Virus record (IMG/VR): IMGVR_UViG_3300033153_009093
Location: 116,375-180,374 of that record
DNA: 64,000 nt
Strand: one strand, 5' to 3'
Source of the DNA: a virus
The notes under the pieces are model-generated. The model saw only the letters and a list, made by a program, of their open reading frames with translations. It did no database searches and was not told the DNA's origin. Each line of letters starts with the position of its first letter. Position 1 is the first letter of the stretch. Shown here piece by piece: positions 19,117 through 30,339 of this stretch. The translations under genes and the position numbers were made by a program.

Positions 19117-20166
19117 ATGTGTAAATTTATTACTAATTTAAATTATAAAAAAAATTTTAATAATAAGAAGTATGATTATATTCTTATTGATATAAACAGT
19201 TTGACTTTAGTGCCTTATCTTAATAGTGAAAAATATTTTTCAAAAGATAACATTAACATTACTCCTTTTATTGAAACTATAAAGTTATATGCTAATTATA
19301 AAAAATATTTTCCGAAAGCAAAATTTATATTTGCTATTGACGGGGGTATATCTCCTACAATTTTAAAAGTTTACCCTGATTATAAAAAAAATAGAAATTC
19401 AAAAAAATATACATCAAAACATTATAATTCAACAATTTGTAAAAATATATATGATTACAATGTAGGATTATTAATAGCTTTATTTGATAAATTGCAAGAG
19501 TTTTTTATTTATGATATTAGAAGAAATGAAGCTGATTTTATTATTGGCTATATAGCCAATAAATTATCAAAAAATAATAAATGTTTGATATTATCTCATG
19601 ATAAAGATTTATTATTTGCATATAATAAAAACAATAATATTGATATAATTTATAAATATATCAATATGAAATATAATAAAGTTTTATATTATTATGTTGA
19701 TTCATTTGAATGTTTATTACATATAATAGATTTCAGATATTTAAAAAATGAAATAGAATTGCTCTATTACCGGTCTTTAGTTGGCGATACAAGTGATAGT
19801 ATTAAAAAACCTTTCGGTTTAAAATCAAAAAAAATTGTTAATAATATGTTTGAAAATTGTTATTTAGAAAATATCAATGTTACTTATGAATATATTATTG
19901 GATATTTTTCAGAAAAATTTAATAATAAAAAAGTATTAGATAATTTTATTGTTGATTTTCGAAGAAATTTATTGATAATGAATATTTTCAATGAAAATAT
20001 TATATTGCAAAATGATAAAATAAAATTGAATGCATATATTGATGATGTAAAATATAAAAACAATGAAAAAATTGAAATTAATTCAATACATAGTTTATTT
20101 TCTAAATATGGATTGTATTTAGAAAAAGATAATATTAATAAAATGTTTAAATATTTAAAAGGTTAA
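19117..20166 (+). CDS. FEN-type 5'-3' exonuclease / RNase H (T4 rnh-like)
   Basis: 349 residues. Acidic stations of the 5' nuclease family are present: YILIDINSL (Asp), FAIDGG, NEADFIIGYI, LSHDKDLLF and GDTSDS. It would remove RNA primers and 5' flaps during lagging-strand synthesis. A second, diverged copy is at 26709..27620; at the EADFIIG-Y-I position the copy has TAG, which supports an aromatic meaning for TAG. Confidence 0.8.
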   Translation: MCKFITNLNYKKNFNNKKYDYILIDINSLTLVPYLNSEKYFSKDNINITPFIETIKLYANYKKYFPKAKFIFAIDGGISPTILKVYPDYKKNRNSKKYTSKHYNSTICKNIYDYNVGLLIALFDKLQEFFIYDIRRNEADFIIGYIANKLSKNNKCLILSHDKDLLFAYNKNNNIDIIYKYINMKYNKVLYYYVDSFECLLHIIDFRYLKNEIELLYYRSLVGDTSDSIKKPFGLKSKKIVNNMFENCYLENINVTYEYIIGYFSEKFNNKKVLDNFIVDFRRNLLIMNIFNENIILQNDKIKLNAYIDDVKYKNNEKIEINSIHSLFSKYGLYLEKDNINKMFKYLKG

Positions 20167-20174
20167 TAGCTACA

Positions 20175-20930
20175 ATGAAAAATAAAACTTACATTAAAAC
20201 CCCAAAAAAAGAAAATACTACAACATCATTATCAAATTCTAAATTTGATGAATCTCTATCATTAAATAATATTTAGTTTGGTGGCAATTCGAAAGTATCA
20301 AATACTTCTGAAGAAATAGAAGAAACATCGAATACAGAAGAAACGGCAGATTCCCCGGAAAATTTTTTCTTTGATATGGGAAATGTTTCATTAAAAGATA
20401 ATTTCACTATATATTTTGACTCGCCAGTATATTCTAATTCTGTAAATATGGCAATGGATTTATTAAAACAGGTTAATAGAAATATTGCAATGACAGAATT
20501 AGAATATCCTGAATTGAAAGGTTTATTAAATGTAAAATTTATTATCAATTCAGGTGGCGGTGAAATTATTCAAGGTTTGAGATTATTCGATTCTATAAGA
20601 AATAATGCGTTTCCTGTAAATACTATTGCATCTGGAATGGCCGCAAGTATGGGAATAATTTTATTAGTAGCAGGACATAAAGTTCAAGCGGTAGAAAATA
20701 GCGTATTAATGATTCATCAGTTATCTGCTGGAATGGGTGGAAAATTTTTTGAATTAAGAGATCATATGAAATTTTATACAGAATTGCAGAATAAATTGTC
20801 TGCAATTTTAATAGAAAATTCAAAAGCGAAAAAAGAAGACGTACTTAATTTTATGAAAGGTGAATCGTTTATATTAACTAAAGACGCTTTAAAATTAGGT
20901 ATCATAGACGAAATAGTAAAATCTATATAA
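20175..20930 (+). CDS. ClpP-fold serine protease (probable head maturation protease)
   Basis: 251 residues including an N-terminal extension of about 67 residues with one TAG at codon 34. The core has the ClpP order: FIINSGGGE, catalytic Ser in GMAASMG (S158), His in MIHQ (H181) and LKLGIIDEI at the end. Many phages use ClpP-type proteases in prohead maturation. The extension could be a targeting or propeptide segment. A role in host proteolysis is the alternative. TAG codon content fits a late gene. Confidence 0.8.
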
Positions 20931-20941
20931 TCGGAGTTATA

Positions 20942-21322
20942 ATGAAAAAAAATGTAAGTGCATCATCATTACTGAAAAATATAATTGGCGATAATGATTT
21001 TAAAAAGTATATTGACGAACATTCAATTGATTTAAATCAATTAGTTGAATTATTATCAATTGATTTAAATTATATTTATAGAAATATAATTGATTCTTTT
21101 GATATAGATATGGAGTATAATAAATCAAAAGAATTGAGCATTTCTATAAATTTTATTCAAAGTTCATCTATACTAAATGATGACCTTTTTGATAAAGCCA
21201 TATATTATTATGATAAATATGAACAATACTTAATTGATAATGAGTTATATGATATATCAGTAGATTTTAATGTTACTACTGAAAATGAAAACGTTAAAAT
21301 AATAACAGTATATTCTACTTAA
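20942..21322 (+). CDS. Unknown 126-residue protein
   Basis: 12 bases after the protease gene, in the same operon. Acidic, alternating helix and strand. No family recognised; no TAG. Confidence 0.6.
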   Translation: MKKNVSASSLLKNIIGDNDFKKYIDEHSIDLNQLVELLSIDLNYIYRNIIDSFDIDMEYNKSKELSISINFIQSSSILNDDLFDKAIYYYDKYEQYLIDNELYDISVDFNVTTENENVKIITVYST

Positions 21323-21336
21323 TTATCGGTGATGTA

Positions 21337-21840
21337 ATGGCTAAAAGAACAAATAATTATAAAAGAACATCAGAAAGAAGAGATTATAAAAAATCTAAAA
21401 ATGTATAGAAAACTCTAGATTTTTTACAAACTAATGGCAGATTGCCACTTAAAAGTAATTTATCACATTCAGAAGTAAATAGTAGATGTTTATTCTATTA
21501 TAATAGAATTCAAGAAATAAACATTTTTTTTATTGAAAATAAATATGATAAAACTTTATTGAAAAAAAGGAAATCAGAGTATCAGGATTATATAATAAAT
21601 TTGGTTAGTATTGTTATTAGTTCTGTTATAAAACGATTTAAAACTTTATATCCAGCTTATTACGATGATGTATTTACAGACTGCGTTGTAGATATTCTTA
21701 TTAAAATAGAAAAAAATAAATATGATAATAAGAAGTCATCATAGCATAGTTATTGTTATGAGACTTCTTATTAGGCATGTATAAAATATATACATGCTAA
21801 AGCTCAATATGAAAATAATACTGTACAGTTAATTCAATAA
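21337..21840 (+). CDS. Possible late sigma factor (T4 gp55-like)
   Basis: 167 residues with TAGs at three positions. The segment VSIVISSVIKRFKTLYPAYYDDVFTDC, then a helix YETSY[TAG]ACIKYIHAKA, resembles sigma-70 region 2 as shortened in T4 gp55. Trp at the second TAG would sit at a hydrophobic helix position. If correct it would direct RNA polymerase to late promoters. The match is weak and rests on pattern alone. Confidence 0.4.
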
Positions 21841-21845
21841 TTATA

Positions 21846-22538
21846 ATGAAAAAATTTATAACTTCATATAGTAATAAAAAAATAAAACCATAGAAGGATG
21901 ATATTTGTAATTTAAAAGAGAATGGACTACTTCTTCCTTATTACAATAAAAGATATAAAAACTTTATGTATAATATTGATAATACTTTAATACATAAAGT
22001 TTTTTATTATAATAAAGATAGGAAAATTTCTGGTTTTTATTTTGATAAATATAAAAAAATATCATTTGATATGTTAGACAATTTACCATTTGATACTGAT
22101 CATTTTATTACCTATGAAATTATAGGATATTCCATTTTTGTAATTAGTAATAATAAAACTATTTATTCATTTAATAAGTATAAAAAATGTGACAATGAAT
22201 TAAATAATTATATTGATAATAATTATAAATTAAAATATTTAATAAATAAATATGATAAATATATTTTTGAATTTAAATTATTCGACAATGAATTATTTTT
22301 AATAAGTATTTTTAATAATATTGAAATTAAGAATTATACATTTATTAAAAATGTTTCAAATATGTATGATATAAAAATTCCGAAGTTGGTTAATTCTAAT
22401 TTATATAAATTCGGAAATGGTATGATGGATGTATTTTATAATGATTACTATTGGAATAATTCAATTTTTTTAAAGAATAGAAACTATTATTTAACTTTTA
22501 TGTTTCAAAATAATAAATATCTATTATATAAGTTATAA
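21846..22538 (+). CDS. Unknown 230-residue protein with one TAG
   Basis: ATG at 21846; TAG at codon 16 (KIKP[TAG]KDD). Tyr/Asn/Lys-rich, predicted beta-rich. Five bases after the sigma-like gene. The end overlaps a 20-bp inverted repeat. Function unknown. Confidence 0.6.
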
Positions 22539-22565
22539 TTTCATGTAACTTATATAATAGATATT
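22516..22565. terminator. Long inverted repeat between convergent genes, likely bidirectional terminator
   Basis: 22516-22535 is an exact reverse complement of 22546-22565 with a 10-base loop. It covers the 3' end of the plus-strand gene and abuts the stop of the minus-strand gene at 22572. No strong T run, so termination is inferred from position. Confidence 0.6.
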
Positions 22566-22571
22566 ATACTA

Positions 22572-23300
22572 TTAAGATACCGCTTCTATACCATATTTGG
22601 TAGCCGTGACTCGTTTCATAGGTACATCGCCTTGTCTGAAATTTATTTCAACTTCTACAGTTGAAACATCAGGGTTAAATGGATCGGTGACATCAAAATA
22701 AGTATCAATGTCAACAAGATAAGCATTTCTTGTAGTTCCATCTGGATAATTTACTTTTTTACGGTATGTGATAGTTCTTGAACCAAAATCATCCGTTGGC
22801 TGATCTACAGATTTAGAAGTTACAATCTAATTACCTTCTGCCGGTATAGCTATTTCATTAGATATAGTATATAGACCATCAGCAGTAGTTACAGCCAATA
22901 AATTAGCAGGGGTAGGGGTAACATCCAAATCTTTCCAAGTGGCGTTTATTTCCACCGTACAGCTTTTAATTTTAAGGGGTGTACATGCTAAGGTAGTGAC
23001 TGCTGTACCATCGATAGCCAAGCCAGCTAAAAATGATGCATCTTGACCTTTAGCTAATTCGGTCGGTTTATATTTTGGCATAGCTTCTTCTGTTAATTTA
23101 ACAGAAACGTTTTCATAACATAAGTTAGGATCGGATAATACACCTATAGAACAAATAGAAAATTCATCTTCAAAAGAATAAGATTTTTCTATATTTTTTA
23201 TAAACATATGAACGGTATCACCACAATCTAATTCACCTTCAGAAATTCTGAAGTCTGTTTTAGTTTTATAACCGGAGGTTGTCCCGAAACGTATTGACAT
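22572..23300 (-). CDS. Unknown, probable virion protein, with one TAG
   Basis: 242 residues when TAG at 22827-22829 is read (AEGN[TAG]IVTSKSV). Thr/Val/Asp-rich and beta-rich; base composition is more GC-rich than its neighbours, common for highly expressed structural genes. Single minus-strand gene among plus-strand genes, with its own promoter region at 23301-23446. A tail-tube or decoration protein is possible but unproved. Confidence 0.65.
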
Positions 23301-23446
23301 AATTTTTACCTTTATTAAAAATATAATATAATTATTTTCATTTATGAAATTAATTTAAATTTTTATAATTATAGAATAAAAATAATAAATGTCACATTTT
23401 CATTAAAAACTGTAATTAATATATATAATTAAATAGGATAAGATAT

Positions 23447-24049
23447 ATGAACAATGGATATATTGTACAAGGTGTAGGTGAATCTACAGGGTGTAGAATG
23501 ATGACAGAAATTTTAATTCAGTCAGGATGTATTGGTAAATTTGGACATGAACAGGAATTTCAAAAATATATTCATAATAAGAAACAATTTATAACATGGT
23601 TAAAAAGTAAACAATATAATAATTTTGTTGTAAGATTTAGTTTTCCACACGGACAATATTTACCAGATTTACATGATTGGTATTTAAAATTAAAAACAGT
23701 ATATGATAATGTATATATAATACTTACGACACGTTCTTGGATATGTCAAGAAATTGGGACAATAGGCGGAAACCATTTAAAAAATAATCCTAATATACTA
23801 ATACCTACGTTAAATGATAGAATTACAAAGAGTTATAAAAAGATATTTTCAGATTTAGATAAAATAGAAAATGGCAATTATACTAAATTTACCGTTATGA
23901 ATATGGGCGATTTGATCAAATATCCAAAAGAGCATATAGAATATTTATTTAATAGATTAAATTTAACTATTCCATTAGATTTTAATTATAATTTTATCAG
24001 AAAAGACTCAGATGAAAAAAGAATATTACAATATATAAAACAAAGATAA
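23447..24049 (+). CDS. Sulfotransferase-like P-loop protein
   Basis: 200 residues. QGVGESTGCRMMTEILIQSG near the start resembles the phosphosulfate-binding loop of sulfotransferase-fold proteins; IILTTRSWICQE and the C-terminal YLFNRLNL fit the same fold. Several phages carry such proteins. Substrate unknown; assignment is by pattern only. Confidence 0.4.
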   Translation: MNNGYIVQGVGESTGCRMMTEILIQSGCIGKFGHEQEFQKYIHNKKQFITWLKSKQYNNFVVRFSFPHGQYLPDLHDWYLKLKTVYDNVYIILTTRSWICQEIGTIGGNHLKNNPNILIPTLNDRITKSYKKIFSDLDKIENGNYTKFTVMNMGDLIKYPKEHIEYLFNRLNLTIPLDFNYNFIRKDSDEKRILQYIKQR

Positions 24050-24050
24050 A

Positions 24051-24251
24051 ATGAATAAATGTAAAAATTGCGGTAATGAATTAAGTAAAGGTATATACAA
24101 AAATAATTTAATTAATTTTTGTAAAGCATGCGGATATGGATTGAATAATGAAAATGATAATATAATAAATCTTACAAATTGTAATTTTTGCAATTTGTGG
24201 TTTTTTAAAAAAACAGAAACATTGTGTAAATGTAGACAATTAACTGAGTGA
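24051..24251 (+). CDS. Small zinc-ribbon protein
   Basis: 66 residues with two CxxC pairs in the first half (CKNCGN, CKACGY) and further Cys near the end (CNFC, CKC). Two bases after the previous stop. Probably binds zinc; role unknown. Confidence 0.6.
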   Translation: MNKCKNCGNELSKGIYKNNLINFCKACGYGLNNENDNIINLTNCNFCNLWFFKKTETLCKCRQLTE

Positions 24252-24257
24252 TTAAAT

Positions 24258-24494
24258 ATGAATAATAGTATAATTTAGTTTAAAAAAGAAAATAATATTT
24301 GTAAAGTTATAAAATATGAATCGGAATTAAATTTAGATCACATTGTCAAATTAAATGATATTGTTTTTGAAAAATATTCTATATTATCAAAAATGGTACA
24401 AAAAAATAAAGTATATAAGTAGATAGGTATTTTAGAAAAAAAAAGAGTAAGAATATATGCAATAAAAACAAAATCGATAATTGGTATTTCATGA
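24258..24494 (+). CDS. Unknown 78-residue protein with two TAGs
   Basis: Runs from ATG 24258 through TAG codons 7 and 55 to TGA at 24492. Lys/Ile-rich. Context (MNNSII[TAG]FKKEN, VYK[TAG]IGILEKK) fits an aromatic residue but proves nothing. Short and not recognised. Confidence 0.5.
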
Positions 24495-24506
24495 TGGTAT
24501 ATATTA

Positions 24507-25160
24507 ATGAGCAATGATAATATAACGATAATATTTGATAAAAAATTTTTATTTTATACAGATAAAATGTTTGGGGATTTAGATTTTTTTAATGATAAAT
24601 TTTAGATGATATTTAAGTCTTTTTCTTTCATTAAAACAAATATAAATAGAAACTTTAAGTATAGTGATAAAATGGGAGTAATGTCACTGGCAAATAAAGT
24701 ATTTAAAGAAGTATCAAGAGATTTAAAATTATTTAATAATTATATATATAATCCAGAAGATAATATACAGGTTAGTATATCGTATTTTAAATCTCTTTAT
24801 GATGCTTTTAATATATATGATATTGATTTCGTTAATAGAATTAAATTAATGATATTGGCATATGAATAGAATATTATTTCGGTAAATTCATTATTGAAAT
24901 CTAATACTTATAAACATTATTTAAATAAAGAACATGATATACTTGAAATAATAAAAAATAATACTACTGATAAAAATTTATTAGAACATATTCGGACAAT
25001 AAATGAAGTAATGAAAATATATAAAGAATTGTCCGAATATAACTTAAAAGATGATATAGATAATTCGAGAACCATTTACCGAAATAATATTATTTCTATG
25101 GTAAAAGATTATAATGATAAATATCAAGAAGATATTATATTATAGAATATTGATAAATAA
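24507..25160 (+). CDS. Unknown 217-residue protein with three TAGs
   Basis: Continuous from ATG 24507 to TAA 25158-25160 only if TAGs at 24603, 24867 and 25143 are sense. Mostly helical. Position near portal-type genes, and its size, would suit a baseplate or head accessory protein, but I see no motif. Confidence 0.65.
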
Positions 25161-25170
25161 AAGGAAAATC

Positions 25171-25479
25171 ATGAGCGAAAGTTTTGAAAATGTAATTGAT
25201 AAATATCTTGGATATAGAGTAAAAGATCGTGTAACAGGTATAGAAGGGGTTGTAACTTCTGTTTGTTTTGATTTATATGGTTGCATCCAATGTATACTAC
25301 ATCCGGGATTAAACGAAAGCGGAGAAATCAGAGATACTAATTGGTTTGATCTTAATAGAATGATTATAATATCCGATGACCCTGTAATGGAGTCGCCTCA
25401 CCATTCATTAAAAAGAGATGCTAAAAAAAATCGCATATACGACAAAGGGCCGACTAATAAACCAATGCAAAAAATCTAA
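25171..25479 (+). CDS. Conserved phage protein of unknown function
   Basis: 102 residues from ATG 25171, preceded by AAAGGAAA. The start YRVKDRVTGIEGVVTSVCF...GCIQ resembles small phage proteins with a KVKDxVTGFEGI-type beta-barrel opening. Role unknown. Confidence 0.65.
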   Translation: MSESFENVIDKYLGYRVKDRVTGIEGVVTSVCFDLYGCIQCILHPGLNESGEIRDTNWFDLNRMIIISDDPVMESPHHSLKRDAKKNRIYDKGPTNKPMQKI

Positions 25480-25490
25480 TTAAAATAATT

Positions 25491-26477
25491 ATGAATTTAC
25501 CTATATCATATTCCAAATTCAATACATTTTGCTTTTGTCCATTGAAATATTGTCATCAATATGTAATAAAAACTCCATCAGAGTTTAAAATACAATATCC
25601 TTTAGTATTAGGCCAATTGACTCATTTATTTATACAATTATTCAATGATGAAAAATTTGATAAAGGAGATATTTTAAATTTAAAAAACGATTTAGATCAA
25701 TTATACGATTTAATAGATTTAAAATATCCCGCTTTTTACAATGATCAATATAAAATAAAACAAATTGATATATCGAAAAATGTAAGTAATTTAATAAATT
25801 TCATAAATGAAAGCCCGGCAGTATTTTTTCATGCGGTGAAATTATTTAATGTATATAATTCTACATTTTTTCCGAAAATAAATATGTCATCTGGTATATT
25901 ATCAGAAATGACATTTCATAATATTATACCAGTATCAGATGAATTTACGGTATGTTTATATGGAAGTATAGATATATTTTTCTATAATTTAATTGATGGG
26001 ATATTAAATTATATTTATATTAGTGATATAAAAAGTGGTAAGAGATTATATGATCATTACTTTGATCAATTATTTTTTTATTTATTTAATATACGTGATT
26101 ATAATATTGAACTAGGTAAAAAAATAATTGATAATACTGATAATATTAAAGTTATTAGTACTTTAAAAGATAAAATAACCGATGAAAATAGTAAGTTAGT
26201 ACTTTTTTCACTGCAAGAAAATTTACATGTTAAGAAAGATTTTAAAGTAATTAAAAATGAATATGAAGATTTTATAAGTAAGTTGTATAGAATATTACAA
26301 AATGATATTTATTTTTTACATAAAGATAAAGATTTTATAGTATTAAGTGAAATTTTTAATAAATATAAAGAAGAATATAATTTGAAGAGTATGACTGAAT
26401 GCCAAAAGAAAGATGTTAGTTATCTTTGTAACTTTTGTGATTTTATAGAAGTTTGTGAGTATAGAAAATTGAAATAA
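25491..26477 (+). CDS. PD-(D/E)XK nuclease, RecB/Cas4-like
   Basis: 328 residues. SYSKFNTFCFCPLKY at the start, GQLTHLF, then ISDIKSGKRL (Asp and Lys of the core) and a downstream Gln helix match the Cas4/AddB-type nuclease family. The C-terminus has clustered Cys (CNFCDFIEVC) and with the early Cys could hold an Fe-S cluster. It probably processes DNA ends in recombination or packaging. Confidence 0.75.
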   Translation: MNLPISYSKFNTFCFCPLKYCHQYVIKTPSEFKIQYPLVLGQLTHLFIQLFNDEKFDKGDILNLKNDLDQLYDLIDLKYPAFYNDQYKIKQIDISKNVSNLINFINESPAVFFHAVKLFNVYNSTFFPKINMSSGILSEMTFHNIIPVSDEFTVCLYGSIDIFFYNLIDGILNYIYISDIKSGKRLYDHYFDQLFFYLFNIRDYNIELGKKIIDNTDNIKVISTLKDKITDENSKLVLFSLQENLHVKKDFKVIKNEYEDFISKLYRILQNDIYFLHKDKDFIVLSEIFNKYKEEYNLKSMTECQKKDVSYLCNFCDFIEVCEYRKLK

Positions 26478-26493
26478 TTGGAGATAGTTTTTA

Positions 26494-26712
26494 ATGGTTA
26501 ATATAACAGTTGAAAAAAAATCATATGAATCATTATATGGAATGATAAGTAGATTTAATAAAAAGGTAGAGGATGAAGGTATTTTAAAAGATTATAAATT
26601 ATCCCAAATGAGAAAACAAGATAGACTGACTTTTAAAAAATTTACTGCGGAAAGAAGAAGAGAAAAGCAACAAAAAAGAATTCAGTTAGCTATGAATTCA
26701 TCTCGATCATGA
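26494..26712 (+). CDS. rpsU: Ribosomal protein bS21 homologue
   Basis: 72 residues: VNITVEKKSYESLYGMI, then FNKKVEDEGILKDYK and a basic RRREKQQKR tail. This is the bS21 plan (VxVxxxExxxxALRRFKRxxEKxGVLxE...KRxxA). bS21 sits on the 30S subunit near the anti-Shine-Dalgarno region and influences initiation. A phage copy could replace the host protein and favour phage mRNAs. It overlaps the next gene by ATGA. Confidence 0.8.
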   Translation: MVNITVEKKSYESLYGMISRFNKKVEDEGILKDYKLSQMRKQDRLTFKKFTAERRREKQQKRIQLAMNSSRS

Positions 26713-27620
26713 AAACTACATACAAAATATCAAAGAATTTTTTAAAAAATAAAGATTATAAAATTTGTATATTTGATGTTAATTCTTTATTTTTATTTAA
26801 TGGCAAAAATAGTATAAGGTTAATGTACGATTTTATAGCTAATTTAAGAAAAACATTCCCTGACTTATTAATAATAAACGTAATAGATAATGGTATTAGT
26901 AATATTTTATTAAATAAATATCCATATTATAAAGCGAACAGAAATCATTCAATAAAAAGTAATAATATTATTATTAATAAATTTGGAACAATAAATAGTT
27001 TTAAGGCAAAAATCGGCAGAATACATAAGTTAGATGAATCATTCAATAAAAATTTAACGTTTTATTATCCAGGTGAAAGTGATTTTAAAATAGGATAGAT
27101 TTTAAAATATATAAATAAATATACATCGTTATCTAGCGATAATATATTGACGGTTTCATTAGATAAAGATTTTTTATTAACAACGATATTAAGTGATTTT
27201 TTATTAAAAAGAAGAATAAATAAGAAGACACATTATTGTTTGATAGACAGTAATGTTAATATTGAACAAGTGAAAAGTGTTTTTGGAATAGAAAAATTGA
27301 ATATTAAAAATCCATATGATTATTTTTATTTCTTAATATTAAATGGCGATAGAATAGATAATATAAAAAAATTATTTACAAAAGGTCAATCGATAAAAAT
27401 TTTGAATAATATATTAGATGATTTTGACGATATTAATTTAAACTTATTATTAAAATATTCAAAAAAAATATCAAATGAGATTGATACGAAATCTATTTAT
27501 GACAATGGTTATTTAGTCGATTTATTTAATGATGATATTTTTACAATAACGGAAAAAAATATAATGAAATGGATTATGAATTATTTTTTTCAAAACAATA
27601 ATATAAATATTTTATTATGA
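26709..27620 (+). CDS. FEN-type 5'-3' exonuclease paralogue with one TAG
   Basis: 303 residues when TAG at 27096-27098 is read. It parallels the 19117 gene: CIFDVNSL, NVIDNG, GESDFKIG[TAG]IL, VSLDKDFLL and NGDRID. At the TAG the paralogue has Tyr, so an aromatic residue is favoured over Gln. Metal-binding Asp residues are partly replaced (IDNG, ESD), so activity may differ from the first copy. Confidence 0.7.
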
Positions 27621-28060
27621 GAACATTAAAATATATAAATTTAACTGATACAGATATAGATTCTACATTAGAATCTTTTAATGCAATTTATCAATCGATA
27701 GATGATGATAAATTTATTGATTATATTAATAATTATTATAAAAATGATCAAAAAATTTATCCTTATAACATTGAGGAATTGCAACATTTTTGTAATAGTA
27801 TTATAAAATTTATTACTTTAAAAAGAAATAAATTAAGAATTAAAACAAATTTGAAACTTAATAAAGTTGATTTATTTTCTAATATTTTTGAAGATGGATA
27901 CACAATTTCTATTAATGTATATTTTTGGATAAATATATTATTTGAATATAATTTTTCAAAGTATGAAATATATGATAATATTGATGACATGGAAGACGCA
28001 TATAGAGGAATGTACACTGATTATTTGATGGAACATGACAGAAATAAAGCAAATAGTTGA
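27617..28060 (+). CDS. Unknown 147-residue protein
   Basis: ATGA overlap with the exonuclease paralogue, and 30 bases before the portal gene. Helical, acidic C-terminus. No match recognised. Confidence 0.6.
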   Translation: MRTLKYINLTDTDIDSTLESFNAIYQSIDDDKFIDYINNYYKNDQKIYPYNIEELQHFCNSIIKFITLKRNKLRIKTNLKLNKVDLFSNIFEDGYTISINVYFWINILFEYNFSKYEIYDNIDDMEDAYRGMYTDYLMEHDRNKANS

Positions 28061-28090
28061 TTAATTAATAAACTTCGTGGTTAATTTTAT

Positions 28091-29863
28091 ATGAAATTAA
28101 AAAGTAATAATATTAAATTAAATTTAGCAAATAGAAATAGTATAAAAAAAAATACATCAACTCCTAGTAAAAATTAGGATAGTATTACTGATAATCCTGC
28201 CATTAGAGATAAAATATTATCAAATACTAAATATGATATTCTTAATGAATCAGGATCAGAAATTAATAACGCTGCAATGAAAGCGTTTACTGATATGGGA
28301 ATAGCTGTCAGTGATGTAAATGTAAATGATCCGTTATCTCATAAAAATGTTATTAAGAGAGTTAATTTATATTTAAAAAGATTTCCGGAAGTCGAATATA
28401 TTGTAGATATGATAGCATCATCCGTGATATATTCATCATCCAGTAATACTAAAAAAATACAATGTACGTTAAGAGGAGATTATAAAACGTTAAATGGTTC
28501 GGACAGCACAATATCAGACAGTACAGAAAATGTCGATATCAGTGTCGATATCAATGATATAAAAGTTAAAAAAATAGATTCATAGTATGATGATTTAAAT
28601 TTACAAATTGGTAATTTATTTAAAAAGAATAATATTAAATTAGCTCTATATGATTTTATAAAGTCTATAGTAAATTATGGATGTAGTATATTTTATATCA
28701 ATGATACTGCAAAATACGAAGATGTTTCATTTTATAGTTTGGATGAATTAGATTTTTCATTTGAAAAAGATGAGGTTCATACTAATGCACTTTTGAATGA
28801 ATTGAAAAGAGAAGATAGTAAAATATTTGAAATATCAGAATTAAATAATGAAATTAAAAAGTTTAATTCAAATATAGTAACTGCAAAATTAAAAGAAGAC
28901 GATACAGAGTTGGATATATCAAAAATGTATTTTATTTCCGAAAAAGGTATTTTTGGAAAATCTAAGGTAATGAAAATAATTCATTATTTAAAGACTGTTG
29001 AGTTATTGGAGCTATCTTTACTTATTGAAAGATTATCAAAAACGAAAACTACACATGTATAGAAACTGGATTTAGATAAAGTTGAAGAAGAAGATTTATC
29101 TTCAACATTATTATTATATAGAAATTTATTAAAATCAAAGGTAGCACTGAATTACGATGAAGAAAATGATAATATGCAATTTGATTTTGTAAAAAATCTA
29201 GTTGATAATAATATTTTGGTACCTACAGAAAATGATAACTTAACAATTGATACATTAAAATCTGATTTTAAGCCATTATTAGATGATGTAAGTTATTATT
29301 AGGATAAAATATATTTATCAATGGGACTACCTTCGTATTACAGAAACTCCGATTCAAAGACGTATACAAACAATAATATGTTAATAATGCATGATAATGT
29401 ATATTCTATGAAAATTAGACATTATCAACTTATAATAAATAATTTATTAACATTTTAGATTGAGAATTGGTTAAAAGTTAATTTTTCAAAAATATCAGTT
29501 AAATACTTAAATATAAATATACCAGAATTTATTCCTTTAAGTGAGCGGAAAGAAACAGATATCGATAAATCTGGAAAATTTATCAATATGTTTTCGCAAT
29601 TAGAAAGTACTTTAGGTGTAAAATTAAAAAGAGAATTTGTATTAAATAAATTATTTCCTAATGATATTATATCCGATATGGTAGAAGTGGAAGAAATGGA
29701 TATTAAAAATGATATAGATTCTAATGAAAATAAAAAAGATGAAATAATGTCAATGTTTGAAGAAGGTGAAAACAAAAAAGAAAGCCTAAAGTTTTTTAGT
29801 ATCACTAAACAAGATAATATAGATATTATTAGGTATGATTTAAATTTAAGTATAAATTGGTGA
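28091..29863 (+). CDS. Portal protein, T4 gp20-like
   Basis: 590 residues when TAGs are read (codons 29 and 166 and four more), ending in TGA. Portal-type stations: VDMIASSVIYSS, a long helix LELSLLIERLSKTKTTHV, and DDVSYY[TAG]DKIYLSMGLPSYY, comparable with gp20 DV-x-Y-F-x-x-KLY...VP. It would form the dodecameric ring through which DNA is packaged and to which the neck binds. Multiple TAGs suit a late gene. The gp20 alignment is from memory. At the DVSYY[TAG] site Trp and Gln both seem possible. Confidence 0.65.
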
Positions 29864-29865
29864 AA

Positions 29866-30339
29866 ATGATGGATTTAAAAAAATATAAAAACTGTTATGT
29901 TAAGTTGATAAATATCAATAATATGGCGGAAATTTATGGTACATTGGTCGATTTTGATTCTAAGGGAAATATTTGTTTATCAAGGTCAATAATTTCAGTA
30001 AATAAATTAATTGCTGATCCCGCATCAACAGTTAATAAAATTATTAAATATAATTATGCAGAACGTGAAGGAAGTACTATATCAAGTATTTTAGGGCCGA
30101 TGTATAATAACGTTAACAATGATACAATAGTTTGGCTGAATATTAATAATTTTGCATTTATTCCTATCCACGATAATGCTTCAGTTTTAATTGAGGATGC
30201 GGAAAATTCGAAAAAGTTAATTTCAGAATGGATAGATAATGTATACAGTAATTACAATGAAATGTATGAATTATTAAATAATTCAGAAGATGAAAACTCA
30301 GAATCTTTAAATGATACAGAAAAGGAAAAAGAAAAATGA
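29866..30339 (+). CDS. Unknown 157-residue protein after portal
   Basis: ATG at 29866, just after the portal TGA. First 60 residues look like a small beta barrel (CYVKLININNMAEIYGTLVDF); the tail is acidic and Glu-rich. Probably structural or assembly-related from its position. Confidence 0.6.
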   Translation: MMDLKKYKNCYVKLININNMAEIYGTLVDFDSKGNICLSRSIISVNKLIADPASTVNKIIKYNYAEREGSTISSILGPMYNNVNNDTIVWLNINNFAFIPIHDNASVLIEDAENSKKLISEWIDNVYSNYNEMYELLNNSEDENSESLNDTEKEKEK

